Shown one piece after another: positions 24,047-32,347 of a DNA stretch of 33,897 nt. Each line of letters starts with the position of its first letter. Position 1 is the first letter of the stretch. A program made the position numbers and the translations under genes. The notes under the pieces were generated by a model that saw nothing but the letters and a program-made list of their open reading frames with translations, had not been told where the DNA came from and did not search any database. The stretch lies in NCBI GenBank assembly GCA_052118425.1, contig JBQKHF010000031.1; one strand, given 5' to 3'. Source of the DNA: Roseburia_C sp900315735 (GTDB lineage Bacteria > Bacillota > Clostridia > Lachnospirales > Lachnospiraceae).

Positions 24047-25774
24047 ATGAAGCAGAATTTAAAGAAAATGATTTCTTATTATAAACCATATCTTGGCGTA
24101 TTTTTTATCGATATGTTCTTTGCACTGTTAGCAGCGGTGGCAGCACTGGTGATTCCGCTGATTGTGCGCTATATCACCTCCACTGTGGTATATCTGCCGG
24201 AGCAGGATGCAGTAAAGACAATCGGAAAGCTGGCGTTGTTTATGGTGGTGCTGGTAGCCGTTCAGTGTTACAGCAATTATTATATTTCCAATAATGGACA
24301 TGTAATGGGCGCAAAAATAGAATATGATATGCGGGCGGAAATATTTGCACATTATCAGAAACTTTCTTTTGCGTTCTATGATAATCAGAAGGTCGGACAG
24401 TTGATGGCAAGAATTACCACAGACCTTTTTGATATCAGTGAACTGTTGCACCATGGACCGGAAAATATTGTGATTTCCCTGATTAAGATAATTGGTGCAT
24501 TTGTCATTATGATGGGAATCAGCCCGAAGCTTACGGTGGCAGCATTTGCACTGGTTCCGTTTATGATTGCTTATGCATATTTCTTTAATAAAAGGATGAA
24601 AAAAGCATTCCGGCAGAATCGTATTAAAATAGCAGATATCAATAGTCAGATAGAAGACAACCTTTCCGGCATCCGTGTAGTAAAATCCTTTGCCAATGAA
24701 GAAGTCGAACAGGAAAAATTCAGTCGCGGAAATAAAGGTTTCTTAGATGCCAAGAAGAACAGTTACCTTTTTATGGGCGGATATCAGGCGGGACTGACTG
24801 CATTTACCACGCTGATTACCGTAGTGGTGGTAATTGCCGGAGCACTGTGGATTCCGGGTGGAAGTGTGAGCATTACGGATTTGATTACATTCCTTTTATA
24901 CATCAACGTATTTACCGAGCCGGTTAAGACGCTGATTGATTTTACGGAGCAGTTCCAGAATGGATATTCCGGCTTTGAACGGTTTATGGAGATTCTTTCC
25001 ATTGAACCGGATATTTCGGATGAGGAAAATGCCATTGCCATGGAAAATGTTCGTGGTGAAGTGGAATTTCAGGATGTTTCTTTCCGCTATGAAGAGCATT
25101 TAAGCCGCGTTTTAAGGCATATAAATCTGAAAGTTCCGGCAGGAAGCTATGTGGCACTGGTGGGAACTTCAGGCGCCGGAAAGACAACACTTTGCAGCCT
25201 GATACCAAGATTTTATGATGTGTCAGAGGGCAGAATTTTAATCGATGGCTGTGATATCCGCCACTACAAATTAAAAAGTTTGAGAGATCACATTGGCATT
25301 GTCCAGCAGGATGTTTATTTATTTGCCGGAACCATTTTTGAAAATATAGCTTATGGCAAGCCGGATGCAACAAGGGAAGAAGTCATTGAGGCAGCAAAGA
25401 ATGCCAATGCCCATGAATTTATCTTATCATTGCCGGATGGTTATGATACAGACATCGGACAGCGGGGTGTAAAACTTTCCGGCGGGCAGAAACAGCGGCT
25501 CTCCATTGCCCGTGTATTTTTAAAGAACCCACCGATTCTTATCTTTGATGAAGCAACCTCTGCACTGGACAACGAAAGTGAAAAGGTAGTACAGGAATCA
25601 TTAGAGAAGCTGGCGAAGAACCGGACAACTTTTGTAATTGCCCACAGGCTTTCTACGATAGAAAATGCAGGGCGTATTCTGGTACTGACTGAGCATGGAA
25701 TCGAAGAAGAGGGCACCCATGAGGAGCTGCTGGCACAGAATGGAATTTATGCAGGGCTTTATCATACCCACTGA
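24047..25774 (+). CDS. ABC exporter with fused membrane and ATPase domains (MsbA/LmrA type)
   Basis: A 575-residue half-transporter, expected to work as a homodimer. Six transmembrane helices occupy about 15-310, with the coupling-helix region containing EDNLSGIRVVKSFANE. The nucleotide-binding domain has Walker A GTSGAGKTT (from Gly373), Q-loop IVQQDVYLFAGT, signature LSGGQ (477-481), Walker B ending Asp501-Glu502 and switch histidine in IAHRLS. These are multidrug/lipid exporter features; the substrate cannot be told. It stands alone and may or may not be related to the neighbouring sensor module. No clear terminator follows. Confidence 0.95.
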   Translation: MKQNLKKMISYYKPYLGVFFIDMFFALLAAVAALVIPLIVRYITSTVVYLPEQDAVKTIGKLALFMVVLVAVQCYSNYYISNNGHVMGAKIEYDMRAEIFAHYQKLSFAFYDNQKVGQLMARITTDLFDISELLHHGPENIVISLIKIIGAFVIMMGISPKLTVAAFALVPFMIAYAYFFNKRMKKAFRQNRIKIADINSQIEDNLSGIRVVKSFANEEVEQEKFSRGNKGFLDAKKNSYLFMGGYQAGLTAFTTLITVVVVIAGALWIPGGSVSITDLITFLLYINVFTEPVKTLIDFTEQFQNGYSGFERFMEILSIEPDISDEENAIAMENVRGEVEFQDVSFRYEEHLSRVLRHINLKVPAGSYVALVGTSGAGKTTLCSLIPRFYDVSEGRILIDGCDIRHYKLKSLRDHIGIVQQDVYLFAGTIFENIAYGKPDATREEVIEAAKNANAHEFILSLPDGYDTDIGQRGVKLSGGQKQRLSIARVFLKNPPILIFDEATSALDNESEKVVQESLEKLAKNRTTFVIAHRLSTIENAGRILVLTEHGIEEEGTHEELLAQNGIYAGLYHTH

Positions 25775-25823
25775 TATTGAGAAAAGCTATTTATAAAATT
25801 TGTATGAAGTTCACGCTGTTTGC

Positions 25824-25852
25824 TTGAGAAATTTTACTTTTTCTGCTATATT
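25824..25852 (+). promoter_or_regulatory. Probable sigma-A promoter of the GTPase operon
   Basis: TTGAGA (25824-25829) and TATATT (25847-25852) are separated by 17 bases, with TGC directly before the -10. No obvious Zur-type palindrome overlaps it. Confidence 0.6.
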
Positions 25853-25917
25853 GCAATAGGTAGACAAATCAATTCAGTGTGAAATGCACTTTAAATATTA
25901 GAAAGAAGGATGTTAAA

Positions 25918-27096
25918 ATGACAAAAATTGATATTATTTCAGGTTTCTTAGGAGCTGGAAAGACCACATTTATCAAGAAAATGATAGAAGAGGCTTTTGT
26001 TGGTGAGAAGCTGGTACTGATTGAAAATGAATTTGGTGAAGTCGGTATCGATGGTGGATTCTTAAAGGATTCAGGCATTGAGATTACAGAGATGAACTCA
26101 GGATGTATCTGCTGTTCTCTGGTAGGAGATTTTGGAAAGAACTTAAATGAAGTAATTACCAAATTCCATCCGGACCGTATTTTAATTGAGCCGTCAGGTG
26201 TTGGCAAACTTTCTGATGTAATGAAATCTGTTATTGATGTAGAAAAAGAGCAGGATGTGAAATTAAATGCACTGGTTACAGTTGTAAATGCAAAGAAAGC
26301 ATCCAAACAGATGAAAGCCTTTGGCGAATTCTTCAACAATCAGATTGAATTTGCAACAACAATCGTATTAAGCAGAACCCAGAATACAACACCGGAGCAG
26401 TTAGAGCTTTGCGTAAAACAGATGCAGGAACTCAATGGAAAAGCTGCAATCATTACAACTCCTTGGGATGCTATCAAGGGTGAGCAGATTCTTAAAGTTA
26501 TGGAAGGACAGGACTCTCTTGAGATGAAGCTTCTTGCAGAGGCACATCATAAAGCGGAAGAGGAAGAACATGAACATGAACACCATCATGACCATGACCA
26601 CGAAGAGCATGAGCACCATCACGATCATGACCATGAGGAGCATGAGCATCATCACGACCATGAGGAGGACGAGCACCATCATGACCATGACCATGAGGAG
26701 CATGAGCACCATCACGACCATGACCATGAGGAGCATGAACATCATCATGAGCATGGCGAGAACTGTACCTGCGGATGCCATGACCATGACCACGAACATC
26801 ATCATCACCATCATGCCGATGAGGTATTTACAAGCTGGGGCAAAGAGACTCCGCATAAATTTACCCGTGAGAAGATTGAAGAGGTATTAAAGACCTTATC
26901 CGAGAGCGAAGAGTATGGCATGATTCTTCGTGCAAAAGGAATGGTAGAGGATGTCAATGGTTCCTGGATTTACTTTGATATGGTTCCGGGCGAGTATGAA
27001 TTAAGAGATGGAGAACCGGATTACACCGGAAGACTCTGTGTCATTGGTTCTAAGATTGACGAACACAAGATTGAAGAATTATTCGGCATTGCATAA
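25918..27096 (+). CDS. COG0523 (CobW/ZNG1-like) GTPase with a His-rich metal-binding region
   Basis: A 392-residue G3E-family GTPase. Walker A GFLGAGKTT (9-17) and the metal-binding CxCC motif in SGCICCS (Cys63, Cys65, Cys66) define the metallochaperone group. Between the GTPase and the C-terminal CobW domain lies an insert (about 209-301) with some 40 histidines alternating with Asp/Glu plus CTCGC, built from roughly 11-residue repeats. Such proteins deliver or store metals, usually zinc, sometimes nickel or cobalt. Start ATG 25918 follows AAGGAT; an upstream in-frame ATG at 25879 has no ribosome site. The next gene, 27 bases on, encodes a second GTPase of the same superfamily. Confidence 0.94.
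   Translation: MTKIDIISGFLGAGKTTFIKKMIEEAFVGEKLVLIENEFGEVGIDGGFLKDSGIEITEMNSGCICCSLVGDFGKNLNEVITKFHPDRILIEPSGVGKLSDVMKSVIDVEKEQDVKLNALVTVVNAKKASKQMKAFGEFFNNQIEFATTIVLSRTQNTTPEQLELCVKQMQELNGKAAIITTPWDAIKGEQILKVMEGQDSLEMKLLAEAHHKAEEEEHEHEHHHDHDHEEHEHHHDHDHEEHEHHHDHEEDEHHHDHDHEEHEHHHDHDHEEHEHHHEHGENCTCGCHDHDHEHHHHHHADEVFTSWGKETPHKFTREKIEEVLKTLSESEEYGMILRAKGMVEDVNGSWIYFDMVPGEYELRDGEPDYTGRLCVIGSKIDEHKIEELFGIA
26566..26760 (+). repeat. In-frame tandem repeats encoding His/Asp/Glu-rich units
   Basis: About five to six imperfect 33-base units (one shortened) encode variants of HEHHHDHDHEE. High similarity between units, including GACCATGAGGAGCATGAGCA cores, suggests growth by slippage or unequal recombination, so copy number may vary between strains. 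Confidence 0.85.
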
Positions 27097-27123
27097 TGCC
27101 TGTCAGATAGGAAAGGGGAAACC

Positions 27124-28071
27124 ATGCAGGAGATTCCAGTATATTTATTTACCGGATTTATGGACAGTGGTAAGACCACATTAATCAAAGAAACACTCTT
27201 TGAAAATGATTTCGGCGGGGACAACCGTACGGTAATTATTGTCTGTGAAGACGGCGATGAAGAATATGATGAAGCAAAATTAAATACCATTAATGCGAAG
27301 ATTGCAATGATTGAAGAACAGGAAGATTTTACAACAGAGACGTTGCAGAAGATTCAGGAGACATACAAACCGGAGCAGATTTTTATTGAGTATAACGGTA
27401 CCTGGGATATTGCTACGTTGCTTGAGACAAAGATGCCGGATGGCTGGGTAATTGTACAGTCTTTAGCAACCGTAGACGCAACTACATTCGAAATGTATCT
27501 TGCCAATATGCGTGCCATGATTATGGAGCAGTTGTTTAAGGCAGATGTAGTAATCTTTAACCGTTGTGATGACAATACACCAAAGGGCAAGTTCCGCCGT
27601 GCCGTAAAAGCACAGAACCGTCCGGCACAGATTGTATATGAGCGTGCCGATGGAACAATTGATGAGAGTGCGGATGAAGAACTGCCATTTGACATCAATG
27701 CAGATGTGATTGATATTACTGATGCAGATTATGCAATCTGGTATATGGATGCACAGGATAATCCGAAGAAATACGATGGCAAGAAAATCAAATTCCTTGC
27801 ATTGGTATATAATCCGGAGAAAATGAGCAAGAAGGGCATGTTCGTGCCGGGACGTTTTGCCATGACCTGCTGTGTAGAGGATGTCCAGTTCTTAGGCTTC
27901 AAATGCAAATATCCGAAGTCAGAAGAAATCGGGCACAAGTCCTGGATAAATATTACCGCAGAAGTTCATGTGGAATTTGCCAAGGAATACAGAGGAAAAG
28001 GACCTGTCCTTTATCCGGTATCTATCGAGCCGGCAGAGAAGCCAGAAGATGAACTGGTATATTTCTCATAA
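27124..28071 (+). CDS. COG0523-like GTPase fused to a YcgQ/TIGR03943-like domain
   Basis: A 315-residue protein. The N-terminal half is a G3E-type GTPase with Walker A GFMDSGKTT (11-19) and an NKxD-like NRCDD, but it lacks the CxCC metal motif and has no His-rich insert. The C-terminal third (about 215-300) contains RFAMTCCVEDVQFLGF, which resembles the RFxxTCC(x)AD motif of YcgQ/TIGR03943 proteins, themselves encoded beside permeases in zinc-responsive loci. It is cotranscribed with the His-rich GTPase, and the two probably act together in metal allocation. The domain match is from memory and the fusion interpretation is inference. Confidence 0.8.
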   Translation: MQEIPVYLFTGFMDSGKTTLIKETLFENDFGGDNRTVIIVCEDGDEEYDEAKLNTINAKIAMIEEQEDFTTETLQKIQETYKPEQIFIEYNGTWDIATLLETKMPDGWVIVQSLATVDATTFEMYLANMRAMIMEQLFKADVVIFNRCDDNTPKGKFRRAVKAQNRPAQIVYERADGTIDESADEELPFDINADVIDITDADYAIWYMDAQDNPKKYDGKKIKFLALVYNPEKMSKKGMFVPGRFAMTCCVEDVQFLGFKCKYPKSEEIGHKSWINITAEVHVEFAKEYRGKGPVLYPVSIEPAEKPEDELVYFS

Positions 28072-28078
28072 AAAAGTG

Positions 28079-28107
28079 TTGACAATGTGAAAGAAAAGTA
28101 TTATTCT
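28079..28107 (+). promoter_or_regulatory. Promoter of the T-box leader
   Basis: TTGACA (28079-28084) and TATTCT (28102-28107) are 17 bases apart, beginning 8 bases after the preceding stop codon. Transcription would start near 28114. Confidence 0.7.
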
Positions 28108-28113
28108 AACTTC

Positions 28114-28380
28114 AATAAGAGAAACCGTTGAGAAAGAGTAGTAAGCTTGATTGGAAATCAAAGAGAGCTGCAGGTGGTGGAATTGCAGTATGGAAGATTT
28201 TGCTGAATGGACTTTCGAGGGTGGCCTGAATTAACAGTAGGCGTCACCGGGAACCGAACCCGTTATCAATCCGGCATGTATGATTCGTACATGAATGAGT
28301 GGACAATTCGTCAATATGAGTGGTACCGCGATAATAAGATTTTATTACCGTCTCAAGCATAAGCTTGAGGCGGTTTTTTT
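28114..28380 (+). ncRNA. T-box riboswitch leader, probable tryptophan specifier
   Basis: The leader has the T-box landmarks in order: GAAAG/CTTTC at the base of stem I beside a GA-rich kink, AGTAGTAA on the 5' side of the specifier loop, AGAGAGCTGCAGGTGGTGG in the apical part, a stem II/IIAB region with GTCACCGGGAACCGAACCCG, a stem III hairpin CATGTA/TACATG, and the T-box GTGGTACCGCG (28319-28330). The specifier position reads GAA-TGG-AC, TGG at 28208-28210, the codon for tryptophan. Uncharged tRNA-Trp would favour the antiterminator and so switch on the transporter downstream. The T-box UGGU pairs perfectly with an A discriminator and as a wobble with G. This region fills most of the 383-base gap before the transporter. 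Confidence 0.93.
28347..28380 (+). terminator. Regulated terminator of the T-box leader
   Basis: CCGTCTCAAGC (28348-28358) pairs with GCTTGAGGCGG (28363-28373), followed by seven T. Its 5' arm competes with the antiterminator formed by the T-box sequence. Confidence 0.93.
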
Positions 28381-28454
28381 ACTGTTGGAAAACAGTAAAA
28401 GCGCTTTCTCTTATGAACAACTATAAATCATATAAGAAAGAAGAGGTAGTAATT

Positions 28455-29510
28455 ATGAAGAAGAAAATGATGGCAGCAGTATTAACAATGGCAATGGCAG
28501 TAGCAGCAATGGCAGGATGTGGAAGCAAAAGTGCATCCAATGACGCAGCAACAACAGAGAAGGCTGCAGCAGATGGTAAAGTTTATAAAGTGGGTATCGT
28601 ACAGTATGTAGATGATGCTTCTTTAAATCAGATTGAGAAAGCAGTAGAAGCAGAGCTGGATGCAAAAGCAAAAGAGCTTGGTGTTACTTTTGATTACAAA
28701 GATTATACTTACAATGGTCAGGCAGATTCCTCTACCTTAAACCAGATTGCAACAGACCTGGTTGCAGAAGATGTAGATGTGATTATTCCAATCGCAACAC
28801 CAACTGCAATGATTATGCAGGCAGCAACAGAAGAAAATCAGATTCCGGTTGTATTCTCCGCAGTCAGTGATCCGGTTACCGCAGGACTTGTTGACAGCAT
28901 GGATAAACCTGGTTCCAATATTACCGGAACATCCGATGCATTAAATACAGAAGCAGTAATGGACTTAATGTTTGCAGCAAATAAAGACATCAAAAAAGTA
29001 GGTCTTTTATATAATAAGAGTCAGGATTCTTCCACTGTTCCAATTCAGGATGCAAAAGATTATCTTGATAAAAAAGGCGTTGAATATGTAGAAAAAACAG
29101 GAACAACCAATGATGAAATTTCTCTTGCAGCAGATGCATTAGTAGCAGCCGGTGTAGATGCAGTATTTACACCAACCGATAACACTGTAATGACAGCAGA
29201 ACTTGCAATTTATGAGAAATTTGCAGAAGCAGGCATTCCACATTATGCAGGAGCTGACTCCTTCGCATTAAACGGAGCGTTCTGTGGATTCGGTGTAAAC
29301 TATGTTGACCTTGGTACTGCAACAGCAGATATGGTAGTAGACATCTTAGTAAATGGCAAAGACCCTGCAACAACAGCAGTACAGACTATGAGCAACGGAA
29401 TTGCAACTGTAAATACAGATGTAGCAAGCCAGCTTGGAATTGACTACAGCGTATTTGACGGTATGTGTGAAAAAGTAGTAGAGATTCAGACCGCAGAAGA
29501 GTTTGAATAA
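28455..29510 (+). CDS. trpX: Substrate-binding lipoprotein of a TrpXYZ-type ABC importer
   Basis: A 351-residue exported lipoprotein. The signal peptide has a KKK start, a hydrophobic Ala/Met-rich core and a lipobox AMAGC, with Cys lipidated around residue 22. The mature part is a periplasmic-binding fold of the COG2984 (PF04392) group, seen in VYKVGIVQYVDDASLN near its start and GITGTSD-like NITGTSDALNTE. This family works with the permease and ATPase encoded next; in Firmicutes it is linked to tryptophan uptake under Trp T-box control, which is what is found upstream. The start at ATG 28455 follows GAGGT. A longer reading from 28365 would run through the terminator and is wrong. Confidence 0.92.
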   Translation: MKKKMMAAVLTMAMAVAAMAGCGSKSASNDAATTEKAAADGKVYKVGIVQYVDDASLNQIEKAVEAELDAKAKELGVTFDYKDYTYNGQADSSTLNQIATDLVAEDVDVIIPIATPTAMIMQAATEENQIPVVFSAVSDPVTAGLVDSMDKPGSNITGTSDALNTEAVMDLMFAANKDIKKVGLLYNKSQDSSTVPIQDAKDYLDKKGVEYVEKTGTTNDEISLAADALVAAGVDAVFTPTDNTVMTAELAIYEKFAEAGIPHYAGADSFALNGAFCGFGVNYVDLGTATADMVVDILVNGKDPATTAVQTMSNGIATVNTDVASQLGIDYSVFDGMCEKVVEIQTAEEFE

Positions 29511-29555
29511 AAAGATAAAACGATAGTATGATAAGATAATCAGGGGGATTAAAGA

Positions 29556-30521
29556 ATGGGCTCCATATTTACAGTATCCATTTTACAAAGTGCATTAGAG
29601 CTGGGGTGTATATACGCCCTGGTTGCACTGGCATTGTTTGTTTCATTTTCCATATTAAATATTGCAGATTTGTCAACCGATGGCTGCTTTACCTTAGGTT
29701 GTGCGGTATGCGCCATGGTAACGATACAGGGGCATCCGATTCTGGCACTGGTAGCAGCAATGTTAGCTGGTGTATGTTCCGGATTTATCACCGCATTTCT
29801 GCAGACAAAACTTGGAATTGAATCAATTCTGGCAGGAATCATTGTAAATACGGGGCTCTATACTATTAATATTGCGGTGATGGGATTTGCTTCCCAGGTG
29901 AACCTGTTTAACTGCAATACCATATTTACCATGGCAAAGAATGCTATTGGCGGTGGCTGGTATAAACTGATTGTGGCAGCATTAATCGTACTGGTAATCG
30001 GCGTGATTTTATCCGCATTTTTAAATACCAGATTAGGTCTTTCCATCCGGGCAACCGGTGATAATGCTGACATGGTAAAAGCCTCCAGCATCAATCCATC
30101 CTTTACGATTACCGTAGGTCTTTGTGTAGCCAATGCAATGACTGCATTATCCGGCGGTGTATTGGCACAGTATCAGAAATCCTGCGATATCAACCTTGGA
30201 ACCGGTATGGTAACCATTGCACTGGCCAGCCTGATTATCGGAGAATCCATTATCGGAAAAGGATCCATGTTCCGCAGAGTATTAGGCGTTGTATTAGGAA
30301 GCTGTCTCTATCGTTTCTTGGTAGCCGTTGCATTAAGACTGAATGTTCCGGCAGAAGCACTGAAACTTGTTTCTGCAATTATCGTAGCAATTGCAATTGC
30401 ATTCCCGTTCTTAAAGAAGAAAGCAGCATTTGTCAGACAGAAGAGCGCAGCACAGAAGAAATTAAAGGACAGCATGCGTCTGGCAGAAGCAAATACAAAG
30501 GAAATGGGAGGTGACCGATAA
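29556..30521 (+). CDS. trpY: Permease of the TrpXYZ-type ABC importer
   Basis: A 321-residue integral membrane protein with about eight to nine helices, of the COG4120 group related to branched-chain amino acid permeases (LivH-like). Typical segments are LYALVALALFVSFSILNIADLSTDG near residue 20-45, the AT(G)DN-containing loop LSIRATGDNADMVKASSIN, and a basic cytoplasmic C-terminus. It forms the channel for the substrate delivered by the lipoprotein. The gap to trpX is 45 bases and its stop overlaps the ATPase start by one base. Confidence 0.92.
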   Translation: MGSIFTVSILQSALELGCIYALVALALFVSFSILNIADLSTDGCFTLGCAVCAMVTIQGHPILALVAAMLAGVCSGFITAFLQTKLGIESILAGIIVNTGLYTINIAVMGFASQVNLFNCNTIFTMAKNAIGGGWYKLIVAALIVLVIGVILSAFLNTRLGLSIRATGDNADMVKASSINPSFTITVGLCVANAMTALSGGVLAQYQKSCDINLGTGMVTIALASLIIGESIIGKGSMFRRVLGVVLGSCLYRFLVAVALRLNVPAEALKLVSAIIVAIAIAFPFLKKKAAFVRQKSAAQKKLKDSMRLAEANTKEMGGDR

Positions 30522-31327
30522 TGTTAGAAATGAAACATGTATCTAAGACATTTAATCCGGGAACCGTAAATGAAAAGAAAGCATTGTGTGATTTGAATCT
30601 GGTTCTTGAAGATGGAGATTTTGCGACCATCGTAGGAAGTAACGGAGCAGGAAAATCAACTACATTTAATGCAATTACAGGTGCGTTCTATGTAGACGAA
30701 GGACAGATTATTCTCGATGGAGAGGATATTACATATAAGAAAGAATTTTTGCGCAGTAAAGTCATTGGCCATCTGTTCCAGGACCCGTTAAAGGGAACAG
30801 CGCCACATATGACTATTGAAGAAAATATGGCACTGGCATATCTTCGTGCATCCGGAAAAGAAAATGCATTTTTCAGCAGAATCCGTAAATCCGATAAAGA
30901 AAAGTTCAGAGAACTGTTATCCCAGCTTGATATGGGCTTAGAGGACAGAATGAAGCAGCCGGTGGGACTGTTATCCGGTGGTCAGAGACAGGCACTTACC
31001 CTTTTGATGGCAACAATGGTGACACCGAAGATTCTTCTTTTGGATGAGCATACAGCAGCACTTGACCCTGCAACCGCAGAGAAAGTATTGGAGCTGACCA
31101 AGAAGATTATTGCAGAGCATCACATTACCTGTCTTATGGTAACCCATAATATGCATCAGGCACTAGAGCTTGGTAACCGGATTCTGATGATGGATTCCGG
31201 AAATATAGTCCTTGATTTAAAGGATGAAGAGAAGAAGAAAATGACGGTAGACAGCCTTTTGGAACAGTTCCGTATTCAGGCAGGAAAGCGTCTTGACAAT
31301 GACAGAATATTGATGTCTGCACAGTAA
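30521..31327 (+). CDS. trpZ: ATPase of the TrpXYZ-type ABC importer
   Basis: A 268-residue ABC ATPase of the COG1101 group. It has Walker A GSNGAGKST (39-47), Q-loop LFQDPLKGTAPHMT, signature LLSGGQRQA (about 150-158), Walker B LLLDEHTAALD with His in the usual Pro position, and the switch histidine in VTHNMHQA. DEHTAALDP is characteristic of this importer family. ATG 30521 shares its A with the permease stop codon, so translation is coupled. The operon ends at the terminator at 31359. Confidence 0.94.
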   Translation: MLEMKHVSKTFNPGTVNEKKALCDLNLVLEDGDFATIVGSNGAGKSTTFNAITGAFYVDEGQIILDGEDITYKKEFLRSKVIGHLFQDPLKGTAPHMTIEENMALAYLRASGKENAFFSRIRKSDKEKFRELLSQLDMGLEDRMKQPVGLLSGGQRQALTLLMATMVTPKILLLDEHTAALDPATAEKVLELTKKIIAEHHITCLMVTHNMHQALELGNRILMMDSGNIVLDLKDEEKKKMTVDSLLEQFRIQAGKRLDNDRILMSAQ

Positions 31328-31358
31328 AAATAGAAATTGGTAAATTTTTTTAAGAAAC

Positions 31359-31392
31359 AAGTGTCGGAAAATGTTGATTTTCTGACACTTTT
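31359..31392 (+). terminator. Intrinsic terminator of the importer operon
   Basis: AAGTGTCGGAAAA (31359-31371) pairs with TTTTCTGACACTT (31378-31390) with one G-T wobble and a six-base loop; the T-run is short (TTTT). Confidence 0.8.
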
Positions 31393-31459
31393 CCTATATG
31401 ATTAAAACTAGTGGTCTGGAATTCCACGAGTTGATGTAAACAAAGTATGGAGGTATAGT

Positions 31460-32347
31460 ATGTATCCTATTATAAAAAAGGAAAAACTGGCAGATAAGAT
31501 TTATCTTATGGATGTCAAAGCAGAGCGTGTAGCAAAGTCTGCAAAGCCAGGACAATTTGTAATCGTGAAAATCGATGAAGAAGGTGAGCGTATACCACTT
31601 ACCATCTGTGATTATGATGAGAAAGCCGGAACTGTAACAATTGTATTCCAGACAGTTGGAGCATCTACAGAGCGTATGGCATATTTAGAGGAAGGAGATG
31701 CATTCCAGGATTTTGTTGGACCGCTGGGCTGCCCATCCGACCTTATTGAGGAAGATATAGAAGAGTTAAAGAAAAAGAAAATCGTATTTATCGCCGGAGG
31801 TGTTGGAACAGCACCGGTTTACCCGCAGGTAAAATGGTTACATGAGCATGGTGTAGACTGTGATGTTATCATGGGTTCTAAGACCAAGGATTTATTGATT
31901 CTGGTAGAAGAAATGCGTAAAGTTGCAACCAATCTTTATGTAACAACCGATGATGGTACTTATGGCTTCCATGGAATGGGAACCAACCAGTTACAGGAAT
32001 TATGGGATAAAGGTGTTCGTTACGACCATTGTGTTGCCATCGGACCAATGATTATGATGAAATTCGTTTGTAAACTGACCAAGGAGCTTGGCATTCCAAC
32101 CGTTGTATCCATGAACCCGATTATGGTAGACGGAACCGGAATGTGCGGAGCATGTCGTCTTATGGTTGGCGGCGAAGTAAAATTCGCATGTGTAGATGGA
32201 CCGGAGTTTGACGGACATCAGGTAGATTTCGACCAGGCAATGAAGAGACAGCTTCAGTATAAGACAGAAGAAGGCCGTGCAATGTTAAAATTGCAGGAAG
32301 GCGATACCCATCATGGCAGATGCGGTCAGTGCGGAGGTGACAAATAA
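31460..32347 (+). CDS. nfnA: NfnA/SudB: FAD and [2Fe-2S] subunit of ferredoxin:NADP oxidoreductase
   Basis: A 295-residue ferredoxin-reductase-type subunit. The FAD domain includes RIPLTICDYD near residue 44-53, the pyridine-nucleotide domain includes IAGGVGTAPVYP (111-122), and the [2Fe-2S] region has MCGAC (Cys229, Cys232) and Cys244. In NfnAB the small subunit binds NAD(H), and the complex couples NADH and reduced ferredoxin to NADPH formation by electron bifurcation or confurcation. The C-terminus has an extra CGQC (Cys288, Cys291). The start follows GGAGG. The gene overlaps nfnB by one base (TAATG). The alternative labels SudB or glutamate-synthase-associated subunit describe the same family. 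Confidence 0.9.
   Translation: MYPIIKKEKLADKIYLMDVKAERVAKSAKPGQFVIVKIDEEGERIPLTICDYDEKAGTVTIVFQTVGASTERMAYLEEGDAFQDFVGPLGCPSDLIEEDIEELKKKKIVFIAGGVGTAPVYPQVKWLHEHGVDCDVIMGSKTKDLLILVEEMRKVATNLYVTTDDGTYGFHGMGTNQLQELWDKGVRYDHCVAIGPMIMMKFVCKLTKELGIPTVVSMNPIMVDGTGMCGACRLMVGGEVKFACVDGPEFDGHQVDFDQAMKRQLQYKTEEGRAMLKLQEGDTHHGRCGQCGGDK

Noticed and set aside
26566..26760. CRISPR-like regular repeats
   Set aside because: Units are contiguous and coding, with no spacers.
26401..26856. Met/Val-rich frame opposite the His-rich GTPase gene
   Set aside because: It is the antisense reading of CAT/GAC/GAG repeats; the sense strand has a full conserved protein.
28365..28454. Extended N-terminus of the substrate-binding protein beginning at 28365
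   Set aside because: It would overlap the terminator U-tract of the T-box leader, lacks a ribosome site and would put the signal peptide internally.
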